Origin: Sclerodactyla briareus
Lineage: Eukaryota > Echinodermata > Holothuroidea > Dendrochirotida > Sclerodactylidae
Direction of reading: 5' to 3'
DNA length: 64,000 nt
NCBI GenBank assembly: GCA_026419785.1
Contig: JAODTK010002021.1
Coordinates: 148,501 to 212,500, forward strand
Shown: positions 23,161-35,099 of the stretch, in pieces
How positions within the stretch are numbered: position 1 is the first letter of the stretch
How the letters are laid out: each line of letters begins with the position of its first letter
Notes under the pieces: model-generated
Databases searched by the model: none
What the model was told of the DNA's origin: nothing
The model's input: the letters and a program-made list of their open reading frames with translations, nothing else
Made by a program: the position numbers and the translations under genes

Positions 23161-25290
23161 TGATTGAGCTAGGTGCAAACATATGGGGAAATACGATACT
23201 GTATATATTTCAAAAATAATAGTGAATATTATTTATGAAGCGTTTGGTGTTGAAGCTCCGCATCAAATGGGCTAAAATATCATTGACAAGAAAAAGCTAA
23301 TAGAATAACAGAGAGGTGAGACTTTTTCATCTTACACCAAGTTGGAGCAAGTTTTTTGTATCTTCTGAAAAGTGGGAGAATTGGGCGATTCCTTGAAAGA
23401 GGGAACTCCAGCCACGAGTACATGTATCTTCACTTTTCTGCATCGTTTCAAACCATTTCCATCCGTATTTTTAGCGCTCCGAACGACCCCCTCCATGATC
23501 GAAAAAAACCGAGTTCAACTTCGTGCCTTTGGCTATTGCCCATAACACAGCTGCTACGGGCACAGCGGCATAATAGCCTATTTGGGGGAATACTCCTTAC
23601 TTGTGACGTAAGCGACGACATAGACTGCTATTATACCGAAATAACACGTGATAACAAGGCATTAATAGTCCAACTACAAAACGTAATTGATCAAGTCGAG
23701 TCGAAGTTTTCGAATTGTCTTGTCGCCCCCCACCCCCCCTTTACAAATTAGCATTTTTCTCTTGATGCGAAATTCGAAACACAAATGACTGGATTTGTGA
23801 CATCAATCAATTTGACCAAAACAAGCAATCAGTGGATTTCGATATGACATCAGATTTTGCGCCTGATCAAACGACGAAGGTCAAGGGGAATTGGTACAGT
23901 GAATATCCAATACACTAACTTAAGCCTATGGGAAATCTAGTAGACTTGGTTGCGTTAACGTCAGGGATCGAGCGAGCAGTTCGAAAAGATTTTGGGGGTG
24001 TGGGCAATTTATTGGTTCCGGTGACCTTCTAATCGGTTTGGTGGCCTAAATTCCACTAGAAATCAGTCGGAAATCTCCCAACAGTTGTAAATTATGCATT
24101 CATTTGTTATTGATTGAAACAGTTATCCGTTCATTGTTGTGTTTGAATGAAAGAATTATGATGTGCACGAGGATCTGCTACGTTGGCGGCTGAGTGCAAA
24201 CGTACATGCCACACAGGCTTAGTATTGATATGCCCGTTTGGTTGCTTGGTCGTTCGACCTACGCACAAAATATTGGGGGATATTTGGCAAGTTGTGCAAT
24301 ATGGCGATGTGCACAGCTACCCGCTTGTGTTATAACTATGCAACCAAAGGCGGGATTTTAAATTGCACTGTGACAATGATAACGGAGAGAGGTCTGTTTA
24401 AGTCCATTAAAAAACGGTTAGGAATGTCTGAAAAAAAACATCTAGAAAGCAAGGAAACATGCCCTCTTGCCTGGAGTTCCCCCTTCAATGTGGAGGAAAG
24501 ATCCGTTCCACAGACCTAACAAGATGAGCGATCTCAGTAGGTGACAGGTGTGCAGGGGGTGGGACGGAGAGCAGATTCAGGAAATTGACATGGGAGCTGC
24601 CTTTTGGGTATATACCTCCTGAAACATTCGGCGAGATTCGTTGGGCCAGACTATGGCATGGCTTCGTGAACAAGGACGAGAACTTTATAAGTGGATTCTG
24701 TCGGAGACCCGAAACCAGTGCGGATCCTTCAAAAGTGGAGTTATGTAGTGCCCATTTGACCGTAACCCGCGGTGATAACTTTTTGCCAGGTTGACGCGCT
24801 CCATGAGGTGTTTGGGGATACCAGAAAGCTGAGCAATGCAAGAACCGGTAGTTCAGGGCGTCAAGATGAGAGATTTACAAGATTGAACCAGTGTGGTAGC
24901 GGTTTTTGCAGGAACGGAGCATCCTCAGGACGTACATATTTGCGTAATTGAACCCGCTGACAGATGTGGTCAAAATTGGAAACGAACTCTCAAGCTTGCG
25001 GAGCTCTCTCACTCGGTTCAATTATGCACCCACCGACTCAAAAGAAGAAATGTCAGAACGACGGTGGTTTGGCTTTGGAACATCGATTGTCGATCGATGT
25101 GGTCCACTATTTTCAATTTGAGGAAAACACGAAGTGACCCTGATCTGATCTCGCCCCCACAGGTCTGAGTGGGATAAGTGATTTGTTTGATAGACACTGG
25201 GTCAAAAAAAAATACAGCTGTGTGTCGTCAGCATGAGTGATACGAGACCGAGATCGATCGAGATTGTGATAAACGCAATGTTTTGGAGAG
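23161..25290. other. No recognisable gene; several orphan open frames
   Basis: Frames of 90-130 codons exist (plus 23,356-23,751, plus 24,238-24,519, minus 24,485-24,841). None shows a domain, low-complexity signature or splice context that I can identify. I treat them as chance frames in moderately G/C-rich DNA. Confidence 0.5.
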
Positions 25291-25299
25291 GTATGTTAA

Positions 25300-26310
25300 T
25301 TAAAGGGCGGCGATAGGTGTAAATACTTGTGGGGGGGGGGCAGGGATTATGGCGGTAGACCATCTAAGCGGAACGCAATAATAGTTGGCCTGGAAAGTTC
25401 CGTTTACAGGAGCCCTAGATTGCACTGGAAACGGCACTTTGGGGTCATATGGCAGTAAGAACATCCCTAAATTGTCGATAGATTCCCGAATTTTTTCTAT
25501 TCCAGAAACCTCTTGAAAAAAAAAAAAAAAAAGATCAATGTTATTCGTACAATTCGGGTCACCGTCGGGTGTTGACACGGGGGTAGGGTACAGAAAGAAA
25601 AGTGTAAAGACACCCCGATATGAGGGAACGGCATTTCCCGGAACGTATGGCAGTAAACAACGTCGCTAAAATTGGCAAATACATTCAGAATTCTATTTCT
25701 AGAAACGTTCTTGAAGGAATGACAGGGTGTGTATGTATTCTTGTGCAATTCGGTCATGTCCACCACCATCAGTGGACGCGTATGATACAAGGGAAAATCG
25801 TTTTACAGACCCCCAATTTGCAGGAGGAAAACGGCAATTCCCGCGCTGTATGGCATGTGAGCACGTCTCTAAAAATTGGCAATAATTTTCGAAAGTGTAT
25901 TTCAAGAAGGAACTAAATCGATGTTTAATCTTACAATTCAGTGGTTGTATAGGTTACAAGGAGGAAATTTTGAGCCATACGCAATTCCCCAAATCTGACC
26001 GGACAACGATATTCCAAGTCGTATGGCGATTAAGCAACATCCCCAAAATAACAATAAATTTCTGAATGTACATCTCAACTCTCTCAAGCACTCTTAATGA
26101 AAACTATCTCGTTATCATTGTTTGCGCCACCATCAGTTGACGCAGGCTCCGTACAAGAGAATAGTTTACAGACCCCCCCCCCCCCTTCCAGCTTGCAGGG
26201 AGCGGCATTTCCCGACGGGACCTCTTATGGCAGTATGCAATCACGTGAAATGACGGTAAATTTTCCGAAAACTGATCGATGTTAAAGTGTTTAATCGTAC
26301 AGGCCTTTCA
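25300..26310 (+). repeat. Tandem array, period about 195-200 bp, five units
   Basis: The landmark GGCATTTCCCGxxxxGTATGGCAGTAA occurs in diverged form near 25,433, 25,630, 25,833, 26,005 and 26,204. It is preceded in most units by a CCACCATCAGT-GACGC box and CAGACCCCC, and followed by ATCGATGTT-like words. Poly-A (25,517) and poly-C (26,172) runs interrupt it. The array is non-coding. Confidence 0.7.
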
Positions 26311-27010
26311 TCCTGGTGCTACCAATTCATAACCTAGTCCTGTCTTAGAGATATCCATAGAGGACCCTTTTAATGGGTTGGAGGCGCCCGCAGTTTGAAA
26401 AAAATTTGCTTGGAACATCCTGTCATGTGAAAATTTGTGCATTTTTCAGGGACATTAGATTAAAAAGGATTGAGTCATGTCAGCAAGACAATTTGATAAT
26501 ATTCAGATTTCGATCCAAATTCTCATGTCTCAGACTGTTTGCCACTGCTCCGTGCCTGTGTAGTTCCATACGTCAATCACACGTTAAAACCTCCATTGTA
26601 AACATCCATTACTACTGTGAACATATAACTTGTCATCTTCTTTTATTAAAAGCCAGTCGCTGGACAATAAGGATCCGAATAGGACTAAACTGTGCGTGTA
26701 AGAAAAATGGCAGTTGGATTACGGCTTGTTGTGTGGTGGGGGGTAGGGGAGTTGGGGGGGGATCATGAATAAAGTCTAAACCCAATTCTCCTCGGGGCCT
26801 ACCATTATGTCACCACACTAGAGATGACACGTAACGGACAGAAAGAATATTCGTATCGTACGCGTGGGCCCTATGTACTTACATGTAACGGGAAACGATA
26901 GGATACATAGGATACGGCAAGCGCAGCGCAATTTTTTTGGCATTTCAACCTTTTCAAACATAAAATTTAAGCAATCTAATAAAAAATATGAGGAGACTTG
27001 TGTGTTGTGC
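26311..27010. other. No recognisable feature
   Basis: The 131-codon plus-strand frame at 26,373-26,768 runs into a poly-G stretch and has no recognisable domain. Confidence 0.4.
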
Positions 27011-27019
27011 CCTTCTGAT

Positions 27020-27215
27020 TATTGATATAGGATTTTTTCACCAGTCCGCAAATTATTGGGTGGGGGGGAGGGGGGGGGGGGGGGCGCGGGGGTATTGATA
27101 TTATGTCCCCCCCACCAAACAACAGTAGGGGGACATGTCCCGACCGTCCCCCCCCCCCCCGGCGTGGATCGCCCGCCATGGATAGTTACATCTTCATTCA
27201 GCCTTCGAAACATCG
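27020..27215. repeat. G/C-run dispersed repeat (copy 2)
   Basis: Long G-runs (27,061-27,092), then ATTGATATTATGTCCCCCC, then long C-runs (27,146-27,162), ending GCCCGCCATG. It matches the repeat at 12,925-13,015. Proline/glycine-rich open frames here come from the homopolymer runs. Confidence 0.6.
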
Positions 27216-28258
27216 AGGAATAGAGCATTCAATGACATTAGAAAAATTGATGATCTATTACATATCCCTCAATTCAGGCAAATACAGCACTAAAATCATT
27301 TTATTTGAGAGAGAAAATGGTGATCAGTCGGAGAATTTAAAAAAACGGCCGACGGTAACGACTGTATTCGTTCGCTGCAGGGACCTATTCCACGAAAGTA
27401 GGATTTTGATTTGACCTAATATATCGTTTCAACATTTTCTGCAATTGTATTTGTTTTTATGGTCAGCAACTACAATGGAAGAACTACAGTATGGGGCCGC
27501 TTCGTGGCAGGAAAGAGGATGAAAGAAGGCTGATGGGAGCAGTGGTCCAAAACTTGTTTGTAGAGGCCTGTGATATCGAATTTGACGGTTGGAACCTCCC
27601 GGAGGAGGATGGTGGTCCACAGCATCGAAGGCATTCCCTTCCAACCCAAATCCAGCTCGATTGTGCGTAGTTGGATGTGTGTAGGATGCTCTGGTCGATG
27701 TTATTACAAACGCAGATGCAAGACCCAGCAGATGGGAATGGCCGCCCCTATATAATGCGTTCCAGAGAACAAAATTGAGGGTTTTTTTTCGTGTTATGCC
27801 CCGGTCGGTAGGTAGACTGCATCATATCAACATTGCCAAGCAGCGATATTTACTCGAATTCGCCATTTCTGAAAGCACAAAGTACTATCTCCAGCACTTC
27901 TCTTCGGAAGAAAAAAGAAGATTGAAAACTGGAATGTAATTCTTCAACAGATCGCCGTGGAAGTAAGTTCATCCGCGGTGTTACTATTGCAGCTTTAAGA
28001 GAATGTTGGCACTGGGATCCTCCTCTAATAAGCGTCAAAATATCTTGATCACAGGAGTATAACAACCGTGACGTCATCGGCTCCCAATACCACGGGAACC
28101 AAGTCGAAGAACAGGGCTCAAAGCTGTAACGCAACAGCCGACACTCAGTGCGAACACAGGGCTGCAATGTTTCATTTACAACGTAATTACACTTGGAGTG
28201 CTCAGTTAAAACTAGGACACCGCCTGGCGTAGACCGCCAACTTGGATATCCCCACTTT
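27216..28258. other. Possible coding remnant at 27,440-27,670; otherwise nothing recognised
   Basis: One plus-strand frame stays open from about 27,461 to 27,669 and reads as a polar, non-repetitive peptide (segments WKNYSMGPLRGRK and NLFVEACDIEFDGWNLPEE). An overlapping downstream frame is Cys-rich (CVGCSGRCYYKRRC). I cannot assign either to a family. Composition is more protein-like than that of the surroundings, but there is no acceptor or donor support. Confidence 0.25.
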
Positions 28259-30206
28259 GTCAATAACCAGGTTATATCACAAATGGTGAACCATCCAGCC
28301 TTCACCGATATTCCATTCTCGATTACGGCCAGACAGAAAAACAGTTTTTGACCCCTATAGTGGACCTTGAATGACCTTTAATACATGCAAGTCAGTTTTT
28401 CATGAAAGTTGGAAATTCCATGTGATACATCCACTCCTAAGAGCATTTTGCATTCTAATGATCACGCCCAATGTTATTGCTTAAAAAGTATTAAAATCAG
28501 TTTTTGACCCCCTACCTATGTGACCTTTACTGACCTTCAATGGACGTGGCGGTTTTTATAAAATTGTACTCTCCATGTGATGCAATCCAACTCCTAGAAG
28601 CATATGAATTCCAATGAACGCGCCTATTGTTATTCGCGAAAAAAAAAGATAGAACTTTGACCCCTTGTAACTACCAAAGTATGCGTCCGATCGAAGCGGA
28701 ATTGGTTCCTCCAGAAAGCACACAAAAGATCTATCCACATATCAAAATAACCAGTTTCTATTTTTTTGCCGGTAACTCCTTAAAAAACACATTTATTCGA
28801 GACTCCACCTTTAACCACATGACAACCCGACAGAAGTCAGATTGAGGGTCAGATGTCACACACATGAAGGTCATCAATTATATCACAATGGTGAACTTCC
28901 AGACCTTCACAGATATTCAATTCTCGATATGCACAGAAAACAGTTTTTGACCCTGAAGTGACCTTGAATGCCTTTACTGGCATGGCAGTTCTTTGAAAAT
29001 TGTGACTCTCCTTGTGATAATTCACACTCCTAGGAGCATTTTGCATTCTGATGAACATGACGAGGGCAGTGATATTGCCAAAAGTAAAAAACTACTAAAA
29101 TCAGTTTTTGACCCCTACGTGACCTTTGATGACTTCAATAACATGGCGGTTTATAAAATTGTTACTCTTATGTGATGCATCCACTCCTAGAAGAAGATTG
29201 CATTCCATGAACACGCTATGTTATTGCGGAAAAAGCTCTTATAAATTAAACTTTGGACCCTTGTAACTACCAAAGTAGTGTCCGATCGCAGCGGGAGTTG
29301 GTCTTCTACATAAAGGCCCCAAAGGCTATCACAATATCCAAAAATAACCAGTTTCTATTTTTTTTTTGCCCGTACCTCCGTAAAATAAGCACATTTACCA
29401 GACCCAACCTTTAACCACATGACACCCGCAGAGGTCAAATTGAGGTCAGAGGTCACACACATGCAGGTCAACAATTATATCCAATGTGGAAAACCTTCCA
29501 GCCTTCACAGATTCTCAATTCTCCGATTATATGGCCCGAAACCGTTTCTGACCCCTTAGTGACCTTGAATGACTCTTCAATGACCGACATTCTCTATGAA
29601 AATTGTACTCTCATGTGATACATCCATCTCCTAGGAGCATTTTGCATTCTGATAACACGCCAGTGCTATTGCGAAAAAGTAACAAAATCATTTTTTGACG
29701 CCCTAAGTGACCCTTAATGACTTTTTAAGCAAAATATCGCGATTTGCCCTCGGATGACCTTGAAAATGCCGCTATTTTTTTCGGGACCAACGTTACCCCT
29801 AATAACCAATTTTTGTGCCACAATACGACATGTGTGCAAAACATCGCAAAAAGTACACAATTTGGACCTCGATGATCTGGCAAATGCACCATGTTTTTTT
29901 TTGGGACCAATTGCCACGTCCTGAGTACCAAGTTTCATGTAGATCGGACAAACTTGAAAAATTTTGCGTAAAATCACCAAATCAGAGGGCAGCAGATTTA
30001 CGGTAATACATTTTTGAAGCTCCGAGATCTCCATGGGGTCCACCCGTGTACCAAGGTTCAGCTAAATGGAGTAAGGTTGGAGAGTTATCGTGCTTAACGT
30101 CAAAATCTTCCGGCGGCGGACGCGGTGGCGGACGCGGCGGCGGCGGCGGACGCGGGTGACCGACGAAGGCAAAACCATAAGAATCCCCAAAAGTGGGGAT
30201 ATAATT
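28259..30206 (+). mobile_element. 600-bp-satellite element, copy A
   Basis: The family box CAGTTTTTGACCC followed by GTGACCTTGAATGACCTT recurs near 28,345, 28,941 and 29,540, a period of about 598 bp. Each unit also holds a related half-unit with GTGATGCATCCACTCCTAG and GGCGGTTTTTATAAAATTG. After the array comes a ~390-bp unique stretch. It is followed by a GGCGGACGCGG minisatellite (30,111-30,157) and finally a short hairpin ATCCCC/GGGGAT (30,183-30,200) with ATATAATT. The same plan, inverted, is found at 58,318-61,680. The left edge seems to start inside a unit. Helitron/HINE affinity is inferred from architecture. Confidence 0.7.
30111..30157 (+). repeat. GGCGGACGCGG minisatellite
   Basis: Nearly pure G/C sequence made of GGCGGACGCGG-like units in an AT-rich neighbourhood. 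It forces Arg/Pro-rich frames on the minus strand. Related tracts are at 11,840-11,890, 13,490-13,550 and, inverted, 58,384-58,432. Confidence 0.85.
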
Positions 30207-30597
30207 ACCCGCGGCAAACAAACCACTGTTGGCCAACGACTGCATGATTAAGCCATAGCGGATTCGGGCGTTACCCCCCAAGTCCGGGCGTGATGAGAGC
30301 GCCATGCTGATGTGTCACCAATTTAAACTGATTTTGACTTGAGCAACAAGTTCCCCTGCTGCATTGCAGCCACTCTACATCTCACTTGATACAGCGGTTG
30401 TTTTTTGACTTTCCTTCGCTGGGGGCGAAAGGAATCTATGCAGTCATCCTGGTGTGTAAGCGTGCGTGTGCGTGTGTGTGTTAATGGTGGTGGGGGTATA
30501 GTTCCTTGTAATAAGATTCTAGAGAACGCAGCTCCTAGATTCAAATTGAACCTAATAATAACATATAATATACAGTTATGAAGGGGAAGATGCTCCT
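30207..30597. other. Nothing recognised apart from a short GT tract
   Basis: A GTGCGTGTGTGTG tract lies near 30,460-30,480. No gene is seen. Confidence 0.5.
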
Positions 30598-30735
30598 TGT
30601 TTGGGTCGGATTCTGAGTTCACCTAAGGTCACAAGAGGTCAAAGTGAAGAGATTTTGAGCGTGATAACTGTGCGACAACATAATATAAGGCACGAAGTGT
30701 TGTCATTTAGACCAGATGATCCCTATCGTTTCGGG
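30598..30735 (+). repeat. Single unit of the 143-bp repeat family
   Basis: TGAGTTCACCTAAGGTCAC, AGAGGTCAAAGTGAAGA, GAGCGTGATAACTGTGCGAC and GTTGTCAT occur in the same order and spacing as in the array at 44,930-45,560. It is a solo copy with no flanking partner. Confidence 0.7.
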
Positions 30736-30789
30736 GATAGTCTAAGTCATTTATTGTCAAGGCAGTCAAAGGGTGCTAAAACATAGCCG

Positions 30790-31685
30790 GTTAAACAGGG
30801 AACAGTAAACACCTTTCCAATCAACTTCAGCAATTTTCGATCGAACCTATTTTGAGACTACGTCATGAAGACCAATATAAGTCTGTGCCTTCGATCCCAC
30901 GAAGGCACAGGGTCTTCCAATAATGACATCGCAATAATTGGGGTTCACATGGGAAGGAGATATGCTAGCGTTTTCAGCAATCCGATTAAGAGCTACGTAT
31001 TAATTTCCTATCATTTAATTGAATGCATAATTGATTCTGGCATCACTCGCCCAGTGTTTTAGTTGAGGCCATGGCCTCGGATTATTCGGCTCGACTACAT
31101 CCCTGGCAGTCACCCCCCTATCTGCCTATGGCTTAGAAGCAATGTCCCCCAAGGCCTGTTAGAAGGCTCACATTGATACTATATAGACACTGTAAACACT
31201 ATACTGACACTTTCCACATCCAGTTTGCGCTACTTGGATTTCTTTCTGCAGTTTTTTTTTTTTCAATCTCAACGTTAGAGTACACAAACGTATGCTTCGG
31301 ATACATGTGTTGTTTATTCTATCAGTGTAGCTCGCACGAGGCACATTTCTTCTCTTCAAATAGTTACAAGCATGAGGCAGGCCATTTCCATCTCCAGATA
31401 CTATAATAGTTCCATTGTACAGCTCCATGAAGATTAAGATTCGGGTTCATAGTCTTGTATCAAGGCTTCGCCTCATCACACGACTAGCAAACTAATTCCC
31501 CGGTCATTGGTACCTGATGAAGACCCTTGCCTGCACCACCCACGATGCACGTTCGCTCACGACCGACTACACCCCTGACAGCCAACGCAGCGGCGCCTAC
31601 TTCCGTTACCTCGCAGGTACCCACTTCTACAAGTGGGTAGCGAGCATTCGGGGAGACTAGCCTTGTCTAGCAGTACTGCGGGAAT
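30790..31685. other. No recognisable feature
   Basis: The frame at 30,865-31,062 has no known domain. A T-run near 31,251 is the only low-complexity feature. Confidence 0.45.
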
Positions 31686-31689
31686 GCCC

Positions 31690-31785
31690 TCGAGGTCTCA
31701 AAAAAAAACAATTGGGGATTCGCACTCCGCAATCCATCATCTCAAGTCCGGGGCCCTACCGCATGAGCTAATCAGCTCCATCATC
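31690..31785 (-). mobile_element. tRNA-derived SINE relic
   Basis: On the minus strand, TTAGCTCATGCGGTAGGGC (A-box-like) is followed by CCCCGGACTTGAGATG, which resembles an anticodon arm. GGAGTGCGAATCCCCAATTG then resembles a T-arm and 3' end. A T-run follows. The folds are imperfect and the B-box has lost GGTTC, so it is a pseudogene or SINE head. Confidence 0.5.
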
Positions 31786-33180
31786 CTGTCATCAGGATGA
31801 CCATATCCAATTGCTAACGCCAATTGGAAGTCCCCTCGAGGCAGGAGAGTTCTCTATCCATTTCTATCAATGAAATTACTAATCACTGTAAAACGTTACT
31901 CTCGAAGCGTGTGCAGAGACTTTTCATAGAACTTTTGTTGGGTCACTATATTTAGTAGAATGTTCCAGTGTTTGAGTATATAACAGATAGATAATACCAT
32001 GTAATGGTTCATTAAGGGAAATACACATGCCACCATCAAACACACACGTTTGGCCAGAGAGGCTGGTGCTGATGCTGGTTGATGATTGCGTCGGCTAAGG
32101 CATTAGGCAACAGTTACCAATATAGCGTATAACGTCGTGGATTAAGAGACCAAGATTTAAGTTTGCCCGAAGCTTGTTATATGTCCGAGTGGTAAACTCT
32201 TAAGGTGCAGAACATGCGAGGGGGCGGTAAATTCTTATGGAGGAACAACTCCACCGGCTCGAAAGCAGGGTGGGGCCAGAGCCAAGCAGTAGAAAGACAA
32301 TGTTATAAGCCATTTTTGGTGTGGACAGAAAAATTTATGGTCAGAGGCCACCCCCCCTCTCCCCCCCCCCCCCCCCCCCCCCCACCCCCCCCCCCGCCAA
32401 ATACAGGAACCTATGAAATGAGTACACAACAGATAACCATAAACCAAGTGTGCTGCATTACACAACACTGGTCAAAGCATTTTGACGTCATTACTATGTC
32501 GCATTGTTCGTGACCGAGGGGGGTATTCGAAGTTCAAAAGATGAAGGTGGGTGATTCTTGATGCATTTCTAGGAGAATACGTTTTCTTTTCTTTGTTTGT
32601 TTAGTTGGCAACATCTGGAGTCAATCTCCAGAGTCGCCTCAATGACTCGCCAGCTACTTTAATTCGGAGGTATCAAAAATCCAGATTTTTTCATACATTC
32701 CGCGCCAACTACAGTGCGGGGGGGCTTTTCCGCTAAGATAGTCTTGCTCATGGAATCAAAGTCTGGATACACGCATGGATCAACTGGAGCCGTTTTAAAC
32801 AACCAAGTTGAAGCAAAGTTTGAACACAAAGAAGGGGGGCCGTGATAATCAATAGTTGGTGCTGCATAGCATCGGACCTGACATGACTTGGTATTTATAT
32901 TTGCCATACAACAATAAAATATAATCAGGCCTAATGATCCTAATTGGGGTCAAACACCGGCTTCGAAGGGCTGGGTGATTATACGTTAAAATACGATAAA
33001 ACAGGTACCATCTTTGAGAAGACAAGCTCACAAAACTGCCCTCCTCTGCACCAATCTCAACTTCCTTCCATCCCCACCTTCCCGTTCCTTCCCCTAACGA
33101 CAGCCATCTGTGTGATACTCGTCTCATAACTGAGGGCATTTCGCGGAACTCGCGAACAGCATGCTCGTCTCACATCACTG
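31786..33180. other. Intergenic; pure C-tract at 32,350-32,398
   Basis: A roughly 48-base C-rich homopolymer tract is the most prominent feature and gives spurious poly-Pro and poly-Gly frames. No gene evidence is seen upstream of the TATA box at 33,186. Confidence 0.6.
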
Positions 33181-33185
33181 GCGGG

Positions 33186-33193
33186 TATATAAG
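33186..33193 (+). promoter_or_regulatory. TATA box of the Ras-like gene
   Basis: TATATAAG lies 240 bases before the ATG of the P-loop exon. A start site 25-32 bases downstream would fall near 33,213-33,222 and give a 5' leader of about 215 bases. A TATA box on an intron-rich gene suggests regulated expression rather than housekeeping expression. This is inferred from position and consensus only. Confidence 0.5.
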
Positions 33194-33432
33194 CACATCG
33201 CTTTGTGATGAGCGGCCACACATCTCAAGCAATCCTCTTAAAGCATCGGTCGAACACAATAGCGAGTAGTTTGCTTCAAGCAGACTCTCTCGTTCCTCTA
33301 TACGAGAATCTAAGATAATTACAATAATTGATGCATCTTGATGACCTCTTTGGCGAAAATTTTACATTTGGAGTCCCCGAAGCAATTTGAGGTCGTTAAT
33401 CAAGGGCCAATTGCTGTCCCAGTGGCTACATC

Positions 33433-33490
33433 ATGAAGATGGATGAAGTTAAAATCTTGATATTGGGAGCAGAGAACGTAGGCAAATCAG
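33433..33490 (+). CDS. Ras-like small GTPase (RERG/RASL11-like), exon 1 with P-loop
   Basis: The exon encodes MKMDEVKILILGAENVGKS followed by one base of a split codon. It is cut by GTAAGA, a good donor. GAENVGKS fits the G1/P-loop consensus GxxxxGK[S/T], which binds the nucleotide phosphates. The hydrophobic beta strand VKILILG directly before it is typical of the Ras superfamily. Splitting right after the GKS of the P-loop matches the exon structure of RERG-type genes. The N-terminus is very short, as in RERG, and this Met is the first in frame after the TATA box. The protein would be a cytosolic or membrane-associated GTP switch. Family assignment also rests on the exon at 42,502-42,930, 9 kb downstream. 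Confidence 0.7.
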
Positions 33491-33595
33491 GTAAGAATAA
33501 ATTACTTTAAATTACTTGACGCTTATGTTTTGATTACCCTGAGGTGTCGACGGTTATTATCGAGCTGGTCAAGTTGTAATACCGACTTAGGCTGA

Positions 33596-34770
33596 ATTCC
33601 ATTGTTGCTTATATGGGTCCGGTATAGGCATATGAAAAATCGCGAATATCTGAATATGTCCTATGAGTTTGCAAAGATAATGTTGGTTTCCAGAAGATGC
33701 AAAACTGTTCTAACATTTTAAACTAACGAACACTGAATAGGCAAAATAATCATATGTAGCCTACCAATATGTATACTGACCAATGCGTATCCACTGCGAA
33801 TTAATTCTACAGAATATTTTCCTCAAGAAGCCAATCAATGACAGATTGCATTGGTGATGCATGTTAGGTCGTCTCCGCAAACACAAAAAACTAGTTGTTG
33901 ATATTCTTCTGAAACAAACGTTCGTTTTCGTAATATGTGATTTTTGCATCCCTCCCGGACACGCATACGCAACAATGGTTTCCGACCCTAGACTATAGAT
34001 TCCATTTTAGATGCGGATGGGGCGTATTGCGCAAAAAACACCAGAATGTCGGAATTTCGCGAGCACGAACAGAAACTTGCCTAAAAGGGCCGTAGTTGGT
34101 TTGCAGAGACAGAGACAGGTTCCGCTACAGCAAAAAAAACATTCGAATAAAATGGAACGAACACTGAGTAGGCAAAATTAGAAATGTGTACGGATGCGTA
34201 AATGATGCCGCATCACGGCAAATTGATTCCATATGATATCTCTTTATAAAGCAATTTAACGTCGGTTCTCATTCATGAGTCGCCAGATGTTCATGACCCT
34301 TTCACATTATTATTCAGTTTAACTCCTTCTAAAATATCGACCAACCTCGCAAGATTATGATAATATTCAATTCATACTGACACTTCATCTGCCATCTATG
34401 ATACACCTAGCCTTAGACCGATCCGACGACACGTTGGGTCACACCGAATACCTTAAACACGGGACCCGCTAATGCTGTGCGTTTTGCACCTCATATGGAC
34501 AAAGCCGTTGAAAAACTAACCGAATGTATCAACAACTGAAAGAAGGCCAGTAACTTTTCACATTGTCAACAGGGCTAACTATGTTGGCATCAGTCTGGTA
34601 GTTCCATTGTTGCGTATGTGGGTCCGGTAGGCATATGAAAAATCGCGAATTCACGTGAGCTGAGATGGGGCTAGCGTCTGAATATGTCCTATTTAGTTTT
34701 CATTTCTGTAAGGCTAGGTTTCCATAGGCCAGTAACTTTTCACATTGTCAACAGGGCTAACTATGTTGTC
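33596..34770 (+). repeat. Direct duplications inside intron 1 of the Ras-like gene
   Basis: GGCATATGAAAAATCGCGAAT with its upstream TTCCATTGTTGC lies at 33,596-33,650 and again at 34,601-34,650. The second copy has about 25 extra bases before CTGAATATGTCCTAT. GGCCAGTAACTTTTCACATT and its next 23 bases lie at 34,545-34,587 and 34,727-34,769, nearly identical. GAACACTGARTAGGCAAAAT lies at 33,727 and 34,156. This intron has grown by repeated local duplication. Confidence 0.8.
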
Positions 34771-35099
34771 ATCTGTTTGGTAAATTCTCGAATTCTTGTT
34801 TTCATGCATGTTTAGGCGTAAATCGCGTTGGCACAAAACGAGAGAGGTAGACCAACGGTCGAGTGTGGATTACCCACGGTATCCCACTCCAATGTTATCA
34901 CTGAAACTACTTAGGATGTACCCTCATGTGTCAGAGTCCCCGGCTGTGGACGATCATGTTAATAATTCACGTTCCGCCACTGATGAGCTCCTGATAACCG
35001 GTGAACGGCGACGCACTAGATACTTATATGTACGTCTTTAGGGTAGGGATAAACATAGCCTTCAGTTTATATAGTATATTCAATTACAGCCACTATTCA

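Noticed and set aside
23356-23751. A 131-codon plus-strand frame.
   Set aside because: No motif, no splice context and no residue bias typical of real proteins.
27850-28305. A 151-codon minus-strand frame.
   Set aside because: It overlaps the start of the 600-bp-satellite element, and its composition shows no domain. It is likely a chance frame.
29982-30305. An Arg/Pro-rich 107-codon minus-strand frame.
   Set aside because: It arises from the GGCGGACGCGG minisatellite within a non-coding mobile element.
32205-32513. Poly-proline and poly-glycine open frames.
   Set aside because: Produced by the C-homopolymer tract at 32,350-32,398.
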